64,000 nt of DNA, taken from the NCBI GenBank assembly GCA_047601145.1, contig JASGJW010000005.1, positions 404,549-468,548 on the forward strand, given 5' to 3'. Of the stretch, positions 26,619 to 35,162 are shown in pieces (within the stretch, counting starts at the first letter, position 1; every line of letters begins with the position of its first letter). The notes beneath the pieces are model-generated. The model was not told the DNA's origin. It ran no database searches and saw nothing but the letters and a program-made list of their open reading frames with translations. The stretch is from UBA7672 sp047601145 (GTDB lineage: Bacteria > Pseudomonadota > Alphaproteobacteria > Caulobacterales > Hyphomonadaceae). The translations under genes and the position numbers were made by a program.

Positions 26619-27353
26619 CTACAGCTTCACGTCCGGAAGCGCGTTGAACGCGTTGCGCAGCGACGCGGCCCAAGAATCGCTGATCTGGCGGAATTCCTTG
26701 TGGTCGCTTTCGATGCGCAGCGATCGCGTCCTGAACTCGTTGACCGGTATCACACAGAGATCGAGCGGCATGCCGACGGAGAGGTTGGAGCGCAGCGTCG
26801 AGTCCATGCTGACCAGCGCAGCCTTGATCGCCTCGTCGATAGTCGTATCAGGCCGGATCACGCGGTCGAGGATCGGCTTGCCGTATTTGTGCTCGCCTAT
26901 CTGCATGTAGGGCGTGTCTTCGCCTGCCTCGATGAAATTGCCGGCGGTGTAGATCAGGAACAGGCGCAGCTCGCCGCCCTTCCTCTGCCCCGCCATGATG
27001 ATGGTGGCGTCGGCCGCTGACCCTTGCGCCTCGATCTCCGCGCGGTCACGCTTCTGCACTTCGCGCATTGCTTCGCCGACCAGCTGCGCGGCGCGATAGA
27101 GCGTCTCGCACGTCATGATGCTTTCGATTTCGGGGTCGATGCGGCCATGCTTCACGGCGGCCGTGAGATGCGTAACCACGCCCTGCGTGATGCCGAGATT
27201 GCCGGCGGCCATCAGCGCGACCACGCGCTCGCCAGGCTCCTCGAACAGGAACATCTTGCGGAAGCGCGCGATGTTGTCGACGCCGGCATTCGTCCGGGTG
27301 TCCGACAGGAGCACCAAGCCAGCCTTGAGCTTGAGGCCAACACAGTACGTCAT
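26619..27353 (-). CDS. Anbu (ancestral beta subunit) proteasome-type protease
   Basis: A 244-residue self-assembling threonine-nucleophile peptidase related to HslV. The protein starts MTYCVGLKLKAG, so Thr2 becomes the N-terminal nucleophile after Met removal, with no propeptide. Asp18 (LLSDTRTNAG) and Lys33 (RFRKMFLF) complete the expected catalytic set. Length, GSAADATIIMAGQ and the acidic C-terminal half agree with Anbu/BPH. It is the last gene of a four-gene operon with transglutaminase-like, alpha-E and ATP-grasp genes, the conserved partners of Anbu. Its substrates are not known. Confidence 0.9.
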   Translation of the reverse strand: MTYCVGLKLKAGLVLLSDTRTNAGVDNIARFRKMFLFEEPGERVVALMAAGNLGITQGVVTHLTAAVKHGRIDPEIESIMTCETLYRAAQLVGEAMREVQKRDRAEIEAQGSAADATIIMAGQRKGGELRLFLIYTAGNFIEAGEDTPYMQIGEHKYGKPILDRVIRPDTTIDEAIKAALVSMDSTLRSNLSVGMPLDLCVIPVNEFRTRSLRIESDHKEFRQISDSWAASLRNAFNALPDVKL

Positions 27354-27410
27354 ATCCGTCCCAATTCCCCGAGCCTCAGTGCGTTCCCCGAACTTGTTCC
27401 AGAAGTCCGG

Positions 27411-28250
27411 TCACTGCTGCGACTGGCCTTCCTGATTCTGGACCTGATTCTGGACCTCCGCCGGGCTGATGTCGACCGAGGCGCTAAGCCGCTCCTGATG
27501 CATGCCGGACACATTTCCCCGGATCGGAGCAGCATCAGCCGCATCCAGTCCGCAGCCGAGGCGGACATAGCGGTCCGTCGGACAGAGTCGATTTGCCGCA
27601 TCGAACCCGACCCAGCCGATATCCTGCACCCAGGCCTCCGCCCAGGCATGTGTTTCAGTCAGGTTCGCGTCGGACGCGAGCAGGTAGCCGACCACATAGC
27701 GCGCCGGCACGCCCATCGTGCGCGACGCGCTGATGAAGACATGCGCGTGATCCTGACAGACGCCCTGCCCGGCCTTCAGCGCCTGCGCCGCCGTGGTCGA
27801 TGATGTGGTCGTCGCCGGTCTGTACGCCACGGCATCCGCCACCGCGTTGAACAGCGCATGCATGCGTTCCAGCGGCTTGCCCGGCGCGATGCCCGCGCCC
27901 AGCGCCTCAATGCGCTTGTCCGGCTGCGTTAGCGGCGTCGTGCGGAGATAGACCCCCGGCCGCACGGTGTCCTTGAGGCCACGCACAACGCCCGCCGTGT
28001 CACGGACCTCAACCTCGCCCTCAGCCATGATTGCGACTTCAGGCGTCGAACCCGCAACCGTCCACACCAACTCACGATCGCCGGTTGCCGTGGTCATCAG
28101 GGGCCGGATCGCTTGTCCGTTCACGCTCACCTTCCAGTCCAGCACTTTCTGGCTGTCGAAGACCGGCGGATAAAGTCGCAGCCGGAGCGCGCAGCGATCC
28201 GCCGGCGGATCGTAGGTGTAGGTCGTGGCGTGGTGAATGGTAAGTCGCAT
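27411..28250 (-). CDS. Transglutaminase-like cysteine protease/ligase, Anbu operon
   Basis: A 279-residue cytoplasmic protein with an N-terminal beta domain (starting MRLTIHHATTYTYDPP) and a transglutaminase-like core. The triad is Cys in GQGVCQDHAH, His in THAWAEAW and Asp in GFDAANRLCP. It ends in an odd Gln/Asn-rich tail (VQNQVQNQEGQSQQ). In these operons the protein is thought to make or break isopeptide bonds. It is 6 bases from the alpha-E gene and 57 from Anbu, all on the minus strand. Confidence 0.9.
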   Translation of the reverse strand: MRLTIHHATTYTYDPPADRCALRLRLYPPVFDSQKVLDWKVSVNGQAIRPLMTTATGDRELVWTVAGSTPEVAIMAEGEVEVRDTAGVVRGLKDTVRPGVYLRTTPLTQPDKRIEALGAGIAPGKPLERMHALFNAVADAVAYRPATTTSSTTAAQALKAGQGVCQDHAHVFISASRTMGVPARYVVGYLLASDANLTETHAWAEAWVQDIGWVGFDAANRLCPTDRYVRLGCGLDAADAAPIRGNVSGMHQERLSASVDISPAEVQNQVQNQEGQSQQ

Positions 28251-28256
28251 GAATTC

Positions 28257-29186
28257 CTAGAAGTGATAGGCCTTGCTGATGTCGGCGGACAGCTGCCGTG
28301 TCGTGCCGATGGCGTCGGCGATGAAGGTGTGCAGGCCGGACTGGAACAGCGCGTTGATCTCTGTACGTCCAAGACGCTCGACCATGTCGCGCGCGGTCTC
28401 CTGGGGGGCACCCTTCTCCCCATATAGGTCGCCAAGGTCATCAAGGAACCGCCCGATCGCGCGATAGCAGTAGGCGACCGAGCGAGGGAAGATGGCGTTG
28501 AGAATCAGGAAATCAGCGATGCCCCACGGCGTGTAGTCGCCCTTGTAGACATGGTGATACGCCCGCAACGCCGACGTGGCCCGAAGCACGCTGGTCCACT
28601 GGTGATAGTCCCGTCCGCCGCCGACCACATCCGTCTCCGGCAGCAGCACATAGTACTTCACGTCGAGCAGGCGCAGCGTCATGTCGGCGCGCTCGATCAA
28701 CCCGCCCATGCGCAGGAAGTAATAGCCGTCATTGCGCAGCAACGATCCCTCAGTGGCGCCGCGGAACGCAGCGGTGCGATTCTTGGTCCACTCCAGCAGC
28801 GAAGGCAGGTTCTTCAGCGCCGTCTCCGCATCCATCTGGCCGAGCTGCCGCCAGCCGTCGTTGAGCGCTTCCCACATGTCCTGCGTCAGCGCTGTCCGCA
28901 CCGCGCGCCCGTTGGCCCGCGCCGCGGTAAGAGACGAACGGATCGAGGACAGATTGTCCGGATCGAGCAACAGTCGCTGCACTACCGCCCCGGCGTTCAG
29001 CTTCGCGTCGGCCACGATGTCCGGTGCCGAGCCCGAGGCTGCAGCGACCGAGCGCCATTCCTCCATCTCGTTGGAGCCAGGCACCATCGCCATGCGGTGA
29101 CCCATCTCGATGAGACGTGCGGTTGCATCCGCCCGCTCCATGTAGCGGCCCATCCAGAAGAGGTTTTCAGCGGTCCGGCTCAGCAT
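28257..29186 (-). CDS. Alpha-E domain protein (DUF403), Anbu operon
   Basis: A 309-residue all-alpha protein, starting MLSRTAENLFWMGRYMERAD, which is the family signature. Two further copies of the helical motif follow (FLRMGGLIERADMTLRLLDVKY; YRAIGRFLDDLGDLYG). It has no catalytic residues I can point to, and is regarded as the partner of the circularly permuted ATP-grasp enzyme. It starts one base after the ATP-grasp gene and 6 bases before the transglutaminase gene. Confidence 0.9.
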   Translation of the reverse strand: MLSRTAENLFWMGRYMERADATARLIEMGHRMAMVPGSNEMEEWRSVAAASGSAPDIVADAKLNAGAVVQRLLLDPDNLSSIRSSLTAARANGRAVRTALTQDMWEALNDGWRQLGQMDAETALKNLPSLLEWTKNRTAAFRGATEGSLLRNDGYYFLRMGGLIERADMTLRLLDVKYYVLLPETDVVGGGRDYHQWTSVLRATSALRAYHHVYKGDYTPWGIADFLILNAIFPRSVAYCYRAIGRFLDDLGDLYGEKGAPQETARDMVERLGRTEINALFQSGLHTFIADAIGTTRQLSADISKAYHF

Positions 29187-29187
29187 G

Positions 29188-30594
29188 TCAGTCCGCCAGG
29201 ATCCAGGTGTCTTTGACGCCGCCGCCCTGCGACGAGTTCACCACGAGCGATCCCTTCTTGAGTGCAACGCGCGTGAGCCCACCCGGCGTCAGACGGATAT
29301 CCTTGCCGACGAGACAGTAGGGCCGGAAATCGACATGGCGCTCTTCGACGCCAGCGTCACCAAGGATCGGCGCGGTCGAAAGGTCGAGCGTCGGCTGGGC
29401 GATGAACTCGGACGGGTTCGCCTTGATCTTCGCACGAAAGGCGTCGACTTCCTTCTTGGTCGCGTGCGGCCCGATCAGCATGCCATAGCCGCCCGAGCCA
29501 TGGACCCGTTTCACGACGAGATCCTTCAGGTTATCGACCACATACTTGCAGTCGTCTGGCTGGGCGCACCGCCAGGTCGGAACGTTCTCGAGGATCGGCT
29601 TCTCCCCGAGATAGAATTTGATCATGTCGGGCACGAAGACATAGATCGCCTTGTCGTCCGCCACGCCCGCCCCTGGCGCCGAGCACAGCGTCACCCCGCC
29701 CGAGCGATAGACGTTGAACAACCCAGGCACGCCCAGCAGCGAATCCGGCTTGAACGCCAGCGGGTCGATATAGGTGTCGTCGATCCGCCGGTAGATCACG
29801 TCCACACGCCGTGGCCCCCGTGTCGTGCGCATCCAGCAGAGGCCGTTTTCCACGAAGAGGTCCTGCGGCTCGACCAGCTCGATCCCCATCAGGTCGGCGA
29901 GGAAGGAGTGTTCGTAGTAAGCCGAATTCAGCGAGCCCGGCGTCAGCAGCACCACCGTCGGATCATCGTCGCACTTGATCGGCGCGACCTCCTCCAGCGT
30001 CTTCTTCAGCATCCCCGGATAGCTATCGACGCTCTCGACGATCCCCGCCTGGAACAGCTGCGGGAACATCCGCATCATAATCTCGCGGTTCTCGAGCATA
30101 TAGGAAACGCCCGACGGCGTCCGGCAATTGTCCTCGAGCACCTGGAACTTGTCGCCATCCGTCCGCACGATGTCGACGCCGACGATATGGCTATAGACCC
30201 GCCCCGGCGGATCGACCCCTACCATCTCCGGCAGAAAGGCTTCGTTCTGGTAGACCAGCTCCTCCGGAATGATCCCCGCCCGGAGGATCTCGCCGCGATG
30301 ATAGACGTCATAGAGGAAGGCATTGAGCGCCCGGGTGCGCTGCTTGATACCCCGCGACAGACGGCGCCATTCGCTTGCCCCGAATACGCGCGGGATCAGG
30401 TCGAACGGGATCAGCCGCTCCGGGTCCCCGCCCTCGCCATAAACGGCGAAGGTGATGCCGATCTTGCGGAAGATCGCTTCCGCCTCGCTTTGGCGCAGTT
30501 TCAGCAGGTCGACCCCGGCGGCGTTGATCCACTCGGCCACCTTTTCATAGGGGCCCCGGACCAGGCGGTCGTCTGCGAACATCTCGTTATACAT
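29188..30594 (-). CDS. Circularly permuted ATP-grasp protein (DUF404/407), Anbu operon
   Basis: A 468-residue type-2 circularly permuted ATP-grasp ligase, first gene of the Anbu operon. It starts MYNEMFADDRLVRGPYEK and has NAFLYDVYHRGEIL, the ATP-grasp loop GVSYMLENREIMMRMFP, and LVVKRVHGSGGYGMLIGP, the last a glycine-rich ATP-phosphate loop. Such enzymes ligate a carboxylate to an amine using ATP. Acting with the alpha-E and transglutaminase proteins, it may build a peptide-like tag or substrate that Anbu then handles; that is a hypothesis. Divergent from queG. Confidence 0.9.
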   Translation of the reverse strand: MYNEMFADDRLVRGPYEKVAEWINAAGVDLLKLRQSEAEAIFRKIGITFAVYGEGGDPERLIPFDLIPRVFGASEWRRLSRGIKQRTRALNAFLYDVYHRGEILRAGIIPEELVYQNEAFLPEMVGVDPPGRVYSHIVGVDIVRTDGDKFQVLEDNCRTPSGVSYMLENREIMMRMFPQLFQAGIVESVDSYPGMLKKTLEEVAPIKCDDDPTVVLLTPGSLNSAYYEHSFLADLMGIELVEPQDLFVENGLCWMRTTRGPRRVDVIYRRIDDTYIDPLAFKPDSLLGVPGLFNVYRSGGVTLCSAPGAGVADDKAIYVFVPDMIKFYLGEKPILENVPTWRCAQPDDCKYVVDNLKDLVVKRVHGSGGYGMLIGPHATKKEVDAFRAKIKANPSEFIAQPTLDLSTAPILGDAGVEERHVDFRPYCLVGKDIRLTPGGLTRVALKKGSLVVNSSQGGGVKDTWILAD

Positions 30595-30731
30595 GCCACC
30601 CCAGTCCTAGCCGGACCCGGGCCCCTGTGAAGCGCCGGAACCTGACCCTTTCCGGCCGCAGGCATCCCTGCCTAAACATTGGGCAGCGAAAGGAAAAGCC
30701 CATGCCGTTCGGGCAATGCTAGAGAAACCGC

Positions 30732-31883
30732 GTGTCCACGCCAGAGGATAATCTCAAGGCCAGCGCCCTGGCCCTCGGTTTCGACGTCGCCCGCATCGCC
30801 CGGGCCGACGAAGCGTGGGCGGCTGGCGACCACCTGTCGGAGTTCGTGGCAGAGGGCCGGCATGGCGATATGGGCTGGATGGAAGAGACACTAGAGCGCC
30901 GCCAGCATCCAACCGCGATGTGGCCGGGGGCGAAATCGGCGCTGGTCGTAGGCCTGAACTATGGCCCGAAGCACGACCCGCTTGAGCCGCTGACTCATGT
31001 CGAGCGCGCAACTGTTTCAATCTACGCCCAGAACGTCGACTATCACGACCTCATGAAACGCCGGCTGAGACAGCTCGCTTCCCAGTTCGCGACAATGACC
31101 GGCAATGACGTGAAGATCTTCGTCGACACCGCGCCGCTGATGGAGAAGCCGCTCGCCCATCGCGCCGGCGTCGGTTGGCAGGGCAAGCACACGAACCTGG
31201 TCAGCCGCGATCACGGCTCCTGGCTGTTCCTCGGGGTCATGCTGACCGACGCCGCACTCACGCCTGACCCGGCGGCAGATGACTCCTGCGGCACATGCCG
31301 CGCCTGCCTCGACATCTGCCCGACCAAAGCCTTCCCCGCGCCCTACCAGCTCGATGCGCGCCGCTGCATCTCGTACCTCACGATCGAGCAGAAAGGCCCG
31401 ATCCCCCGCGAATTCCGCAAGGCGATGGGCAACCGCATCTATGGCTGCGACGACTGCCTGGCAGTCTGTCCCTGGAACAAGTTCGCCAGCATCGCCCGGG
31501 ATGCGGCCTTTCACCCCAGGGTTGAATTGACGTCTCCCCTGCTCGCAGATCTCGCCCAACTCGACGATGCTGCTTTCCGTGAGGTTTTCGCGGGCTCCCC
31601 GATCAAGCGGATCGGTCGGGACCGCTTTGTCCGGAACGTCATGGTCGCAATTGGAAATTCGGGGACCCAAAAAACTGACAAGACGGGACTCGCGGATGTG
31701 TGTATCCAGCGATTGGACGACGTATCTCCGCTCGTGCGGGGCGCCGCCGTCTGGGCTCTGGGGTCACTCTCTCCTTTCGCCTTCGAAACTGAACGCCGTA
31801 ACCGACGCCACGTCGAATCCGATCCCTGTGTATGTGAGGAATGGGATGCTGGACCAGAAGCCGGATATGCCGCCCGAACCTGA
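30732..31883 (+). CDS. queG: Epoxyqueuosine reductase
   Basis: Cobalamin- and iron-sulfur-dependent enzyme that reduces epoxyqueuosine to queuosine in the wobble position of GUN tRNAs. The 383-residue protein has the two cluster motifs CGTCRACLDICPTKAF and YGCDDCLAVCPWNKF, and the HEAT-like end (SPLVRGAAVWALGSL). It begins with GTG at 30732. Its last 38 bases overlap the start of mtgA. C-terminal residues (HVESDPCVCEEW) still follow the family, so I regard it as intact. Confidence 0.92.
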   Translation: MSTPEDNLKASALALGFDVARIARADEAWAAGDHLSEFVAEGRHGDMGWMEETLERRQHPTAMWPGAKSALVVGLNYGPKHDPLEPLTHVERATVSIYAQNVDYHDLMKRRLRQLASQFATMTGNDVKIFVDTAPLMEKPLAHRAGVGWQGKHTNLVSRDHGSWLFLGVMLTDAALTPDPAADDSCGTCRACLDICPTKAFPAPYQLDARRCISYLTIEQKGPIPREFRKAMGNRIYGCDDCLAVCPWNKFASIARDAAFHPRVELTSPLLADLAQLDDAAFREVFAGSPIKRIGRDRFVRNVMVAIGNSGTQKTDKTGLADVCIQRLDDVSPLVRGAAVWALGSLSPFAFETERRNRRHVESDPCVCEEWDAGPEAGYAART

Positions 31884-32706
31884 GAATGACAGCTCCACGT
31901 CGTACGGAAGCGGCACGTCTTCCGATGCAGACGCTCAACCGAAAGGCGGTCTGCTTGGACGCTGGCGTGCGGGCATCACCGCGCAAGGCGGCGCGTACGA
32001 TCACGAGAAGCCCCTGTGGCGCGTCATCACCGTCGGCTTCCTGAAATGGACGGCGATCCTCGTCGTCGGCTTCCTTGCGATCACCAATCTCGCGGTCTTC
32101 ACCATCGGCTGGACTGGCCCGCCACCGACCTTCAACATGGCCGGCGTCGCCATGAAGGGCGTCGAGGTCCGCCAGAAATGGGTCGACCTCAAGGACATCT
32201 CGCCCCACCTCGTGCGCGCGGTCATCGCCGCGGAAGACCAGAATTTCTGCGCGCACCAGGGCTTCGACATGAAGGAAATCCAGAAGGCGATGCAGGAAGC
32301 CGAGAATGGCGGGGACCTGCGTGGCGCTTCCACGATCTCGCAGCAGACTGCGAAGAACGTTTTCCTCTGGAATGGCGGCGGCTGGATGCGGAAAGGCGCG
32401 GAAGCCTACTTCACCGTGCTGGCAGAATGGATGTGGTCCAAGCCGCGCATCATGGAAATCTATCTCAACGTCGCCGAATGGGGCGACGGCATCTTCGGCG
32501 CCGAGATGGCGGCGCAGGAACGCTTCGGCGTCTCCGCGAAGAATCTGACGCCGCGCCAGGCGGCCGCCCTCGCCGCAGTGCTCCCCAGCCCCAACCGCTG
32601 GAAGATCACCGGCAGCTACGCCACCGGCCGGCGCAACACCAAGATCCAGGCGCTGATGGGCATGGTCCGCCGCGACGGTCTCGACAAGTGCGTGGTGGGA
32701 CCCTGA
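31846..32706 (+). CDS. mtgA: Monofunctional peptidoglycan glycosyltransferase
   Basis: Class A-type transglycosylase without a transpeptidase domain, which polymerises lipid II into glycan strands. The 286-residue protein has a cytoplasmic Pro/Ser-rich start, a single membrane anchor (LKWTAILVVGFLAITNLAVF), and the GT51 motifs: catalytic Glu in AVIAAEDQNFCAHQGFD, GASTISQQTAKNVFLW, and LAEWMWSKPRIMEIYLNVAEWG. ATG 31846 has AGGA ahead of it; ATG 31867 is possible. It overlaps the end of queG by 38 bases and is 4 bases before the DUF5694 gene. Confidence 0.93.
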   Translation: MLDQKPDMPPEPENDSSTSYGSGTSSDADAQPKGGLLGRWRAGITAQGGAYDHEKPLWRVITVGFLKWTAILVVGFLAITNLAVFTIGWTGPPPTFNMAGVAMKGVEVRQKWVDLKDISPHLVRAVIAAEDQNFCAHQGFDMKEIQKAMQEAENGGDLRGASTISQQTAKNVFLWNGGGWMRKGAEAYFTVLAEWMWSKPRIMEIYLNVAEWGDGIFGAEMAAQERFGVSAKNLTPRQAAALAAVLPSPNRWKITGSYATGRRNTKIQALMGMVRRDGLDKCVVGP

Positions 32707-32710
32707 GCGC

Positions 32711-33550
32711 ATGAAGAGACTGCTTGCTATCGCAGCGCTGCTGCTGGCTGCGTGTACATCTGCGCCTGCCCAGAAGCCCGATGAGCCTGCGACCATCGAG
32801 GTGATGATCCTCGGAACCTACCACATGGGCAATCCGGGCGCCGATCTCACCAACGCGCAGATCGACCCGGTCACGACGCCGGAGAAGCAGGCGGAGCTCG
32901 AAGCCGTCGCAACCGCGCTGGCTAAATTCCATCCGACTGCAATCGCCGTCGAGCGCATCGCGGCTGATCCGGCGACCATGCTCGACCAGAAATATCCCGA
33001 CTTCAAACCGGCCGACCTCGCGGCTAATCCCGACGAGCGCGTTCAGATCGGTTATCGCCTCGCGGCACGCACTGGCCTTTCGCGTGTCTATGCGATCGAC
33101 GAGCAGGATCGGCCGGGAGAGCCTTCCTATTTCCCGTTCGAGGCGGTTGCTGCCTGGGCGGAAAGGAATGGCCGCGCCGGTGAACTCGGCGCCGTCATGG
33201 GCTCGATCCAGGGCGAAATGACCAAGCTCGAAGCGGCGCAGAAAACGCGATCCGTCGGCCAGCTTCTGGCGGATATCAACGCGGCTGATAGCCCGATCGG
33301 CGAGGGCGGGCACGCCATCTACTTGAAGATGCTCTCGTTCGGCAGCGGCACGGACCAGCCTGGCGCCGTTCTCAATGGCCGTTGGTACACCCGCAATGCA
33401 ATGATCTTCGCCAAGCTCCGCCAGGTTGCGAAACCCGGCGACAGGATCCTGGTGATCTACGGCGCCGGACACAGTTACTGGCTGCGTGAACTGGTTCGCA
33501 CAACGCCCGGCTACAGGCTGATCGATCCGAGGAACTACCTGCCGCGCTAG
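32711..33550 (+). CDS. DUF5694 lipoprotein (TraB/TIKI-like fold)
   Basis: A 279-residue lipoprotein; the lipobox is LLAACTSA near residue 15. The GTYHMGNPG motif opens the domain, VERIAADP follows, and the C-terminus has VIYGAGHSYWLRE. This is the Tiki/TraB-like arrangement (GxxH, E, GxxH) of DUF5694, related to metal-dependent proteases and erythromycin esterase-like proteins. The motifs are present, so it may be an active hydrolase of the envelope, but no substrate is known. Follows mtgA by 4 bases and shares the end with a TPR gene on the opposite strand. Confidence 0.82.
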   Translation: MKRLLAIAALLLAACTSAPAQKPDEPATIEVMILGTYHMGNPGADLTNAQIDPVTTPEKQAELEAVATALAKFHPTAIAVERIAADPATMLDQKYPDFKPADLAANPDERVQIGYRLAARTGLSRVYAIDEQDRPGEPSYFPFEAVAAWAERNGRAGELGAVMGSIQGEMTKLEAAQKTRSVGQLLADINAADSPIGEGGHAIYLKMLSFGSGTDQPGAVLNGRWYTRNAMIFAKLRQVAKPGDRILVIYGAGHSYWLRELVRTTPGYRLIDPRNYLPR

Positions 33551-34245
33551 TTGCCGACGATCCGCGTATGCGGCGCGCTGTCTTCCGCAGACTCCACGGG
33601 ATCAGGCAGCCCCGCAACCCGCATCGCCTCGCGCACGTCGCCACGCAGCACGATGACGTTTACATCCTTCGGCGCAAGTTTCATGGCCACGCCGACGTCT
33701 TCCCAGGCGCCCGACAGCTGGTTGAGCTTCATGCGGACATGGCCGCGCAGGCGATAGGCCTCGGCATCGCCCGCCGCCAGCCGGATCGCTTCGTCAAGAT
33801 CCTTTCCCGCTTCGGCCCATTTCTTCTGCGTGACGTAGGCGCGTGCGCGATCCTTGAAGAGTTCTCCATCCGCCGGGCGCAGCTTGAGCGCGTTGGTCAG
33901 CGTGACCACAGCTGCATCCGGCATCCCGGCCATCAGCCATGCATTGCCCGATTGGACGAGATAGACGCCGCGCTCCTCCATCGTGCCGCCATCGGGTGCG
34001 TTGGCGAGCTCTTCAAGACGCGCCGCGCCCTCCGCTTCCTGCCCGAGCGCGATCAACGCCAGCGCTGTACACTGACGCGCGGCAGGACGATTGCCGCTTG
34101 CCAGCCAGGTGAGTCCGTCCTGATAGGCGCCCTCGGCGTCCGTATCGAGCTTGGCCATGCATTTCTGGAGCTTCTCGTCCTCCGTCTGCGCGAAGGCCGA
34201 TGGCGCAAGCGCCAGCAGGAGGGAAGCGGCAAGAACGAGACGCAT
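33547..34245 (-). CDS. Secreted TPR-repeat protein
   Basis: A 232-residue protein with a signal peptide (starting MRLVLAASLLLALAPSAFAQ) and an array of TPR helices, for example AWLMAGMPDAAVVTLTNALKL and AWEDVGVAMKLAPKD. It is exported to the periplasm and would act as a protein-binding scaffold. ATG 34245 fits the signal peptide; the longer frame upstream is non-conserved. It is divergent from the epimerase gene, with a 16-base palindrome between. End overlaps the DUF5694 gene by 4 bases. Confidence 0.75.
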   Translation of the reverse strand: MRLVLAASLLLALAPSAFAQTEDEKLQKCMAKLDTDAEGAYQDGLTWLASGNRPAARQCTALALIALGQEAEGAARLEELANAPDGGTMEERGVYLVQSGNAWLMAGMPDAAVVTLTNALKLRPADGELFKDRARAYVTQKKWAEAGKDLDEAIRLAAGDAEAYRLRGHVRMKLNQLSGAWEDVGVAMKLAPKDVNVIVLRGDVREAMRVAGLPDPVESAEDSAPHTRIVGN

Positions 34246-34265
34246 GGATAAATCCGTGTGGCGCC

Positions 34266-34281
34266 GCGGCTGGTCAGCCGC
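34266..34281. promoter_or_regulatory. 16-base palindrome in divergent promoter region
   Basis: Arms GCGGCTG and CAGCCGC separated by GT, 20 bases from the TPR gene start on one side and 45 bases from the epimerase start on the other. Suited to an operator or a short hairpin. No regulator gene adjoins it, so function is open. Confidence 0.3.
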
Positions 34282-34325
34282 ATCCGGCGGGCCCATAAGC
34301 CCCACAGCATCAATACGGCAAGAAC

Positions 34326-35162
34326 ATGGTCCCAGCGCCCCTCTTCGCATTCGGCTTCGGCTATGTCGCAAGCGAACTCGCGCGGATTCTAAAGGCGGGC
34401 GGCGTCTCCGTTGCCGGAACCACCCGCAGCGAAGCTTCAGCCGACCTTCTCCGCTCAAACGGCTGGAGGGCCCATATCTGGCCAGGCGAGGACGTCCAGC
34501 CGCCCTCGGGCGCAGCCTGGCTGATCTCCGTTCCGCCCGACGAACACGGCTGCCCCGTCTTCCGGTCGTTCGCTGATCGCGCCGCGACCGCCAGCTGGAT
34601 CGGCTATCTCTCAACCACCGGCGTCTATGGCGATCTCGGCGGCCGCTGGGCGTTCGAAGAGACACCGCTCAATCCGCAAAGCCGCGAAGCGATCAACCGC
34701 GCGAAGGCCGAGGACCAGTGGCTCTCCGCCGGCGCCAGCGTGTTCCGCCTGCCCGGCATCTACGGCCCGGGTCGCTCGCCGCTCGAACGCGTGCGCGAGC
34801 CCGGCGCACGCCGCATCGTGAAGTCTGGCCAGGTCTTCTCCCGCGCACATGTCAGCGACATCGCATCCGCCCTGAAACTCGCGATCGCGAAGCGCACGCA
34901 CGGCGCCATCTTCAACATCTGCGATGACCAGCCCGCGCCGGCCGACCAGGTGCTGGCATACGCCGCCAGCCTGCTCGACCTCGCCCCACCGCCCGCTGTC
35001 GCCTTCGAGGACGCCAATCTCTCACCAGCAGCGCAGCGCTTCTATGCGGAGTGCAAACGTGTCTCCAATGCGAAGGCGAAAGCCGTGCTCGGCTGGCGAC
35101 CACGCTTCCCAACCTATCGCGAAGGCCTGCTCGACTGCCTTCAGCGCGCCGCGTCGACCTGA
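34326..35162 (+). CDS. NAD(P)-binding epimerase/dehydratase-like protein
   Basis: A 278-residue extended SDR-like protein, YeeZ type. It has a Rossmann start (starting APLFAFGFGYVASELARIL), a YLSTTGVYGDLGGRW motif, a RAKAEDQWL stretch where the usual YxxxK Tyr is absent, and RLPGIYGPGRSPLERV. The missing canonical YxxxK pair suggests that catalysis differs from classic epimerases or that it is a binding protein. The end overlaps by 22 bases the end of the convergent hydrolase gene. Confidence 0.72.
   Translation: MVPAPLFAFGFGYVASELARILKAGGVSVAGTTRSEASADLLRSNGWRAHIWPGEDVQPPSGAAWLISVPPDEHGCPVFRSFADRAATASWIGYLSTTGVYGDLGGRWAFEETPLNPQSREAINRAKAEDQWLSAGASVFRLPGIYGPGRSPLERVREPGARRIVKSGQVFSRAHVSDIASALKLAIAKRTHGAIFNICDDQPAPADQVLAYAASLLDLAPPPAVAFEDANLSPAAQRFYAECKRVSNAKAKAVLGWRPRFPTYREGLLDCLQRAAST

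Noticed and set aside
29185..30630. 481-residue plus-strand frame opposite the ATP-grasp gene
   Set aside because: No recognisable domain; the minus-strand gene has conserved motifs throughout.
31639..32796. 385-residue minus-strand frame opposite mtgA
   Set aside because: No motifs; mtgA on the other strand has a full set of GT51 motifs.
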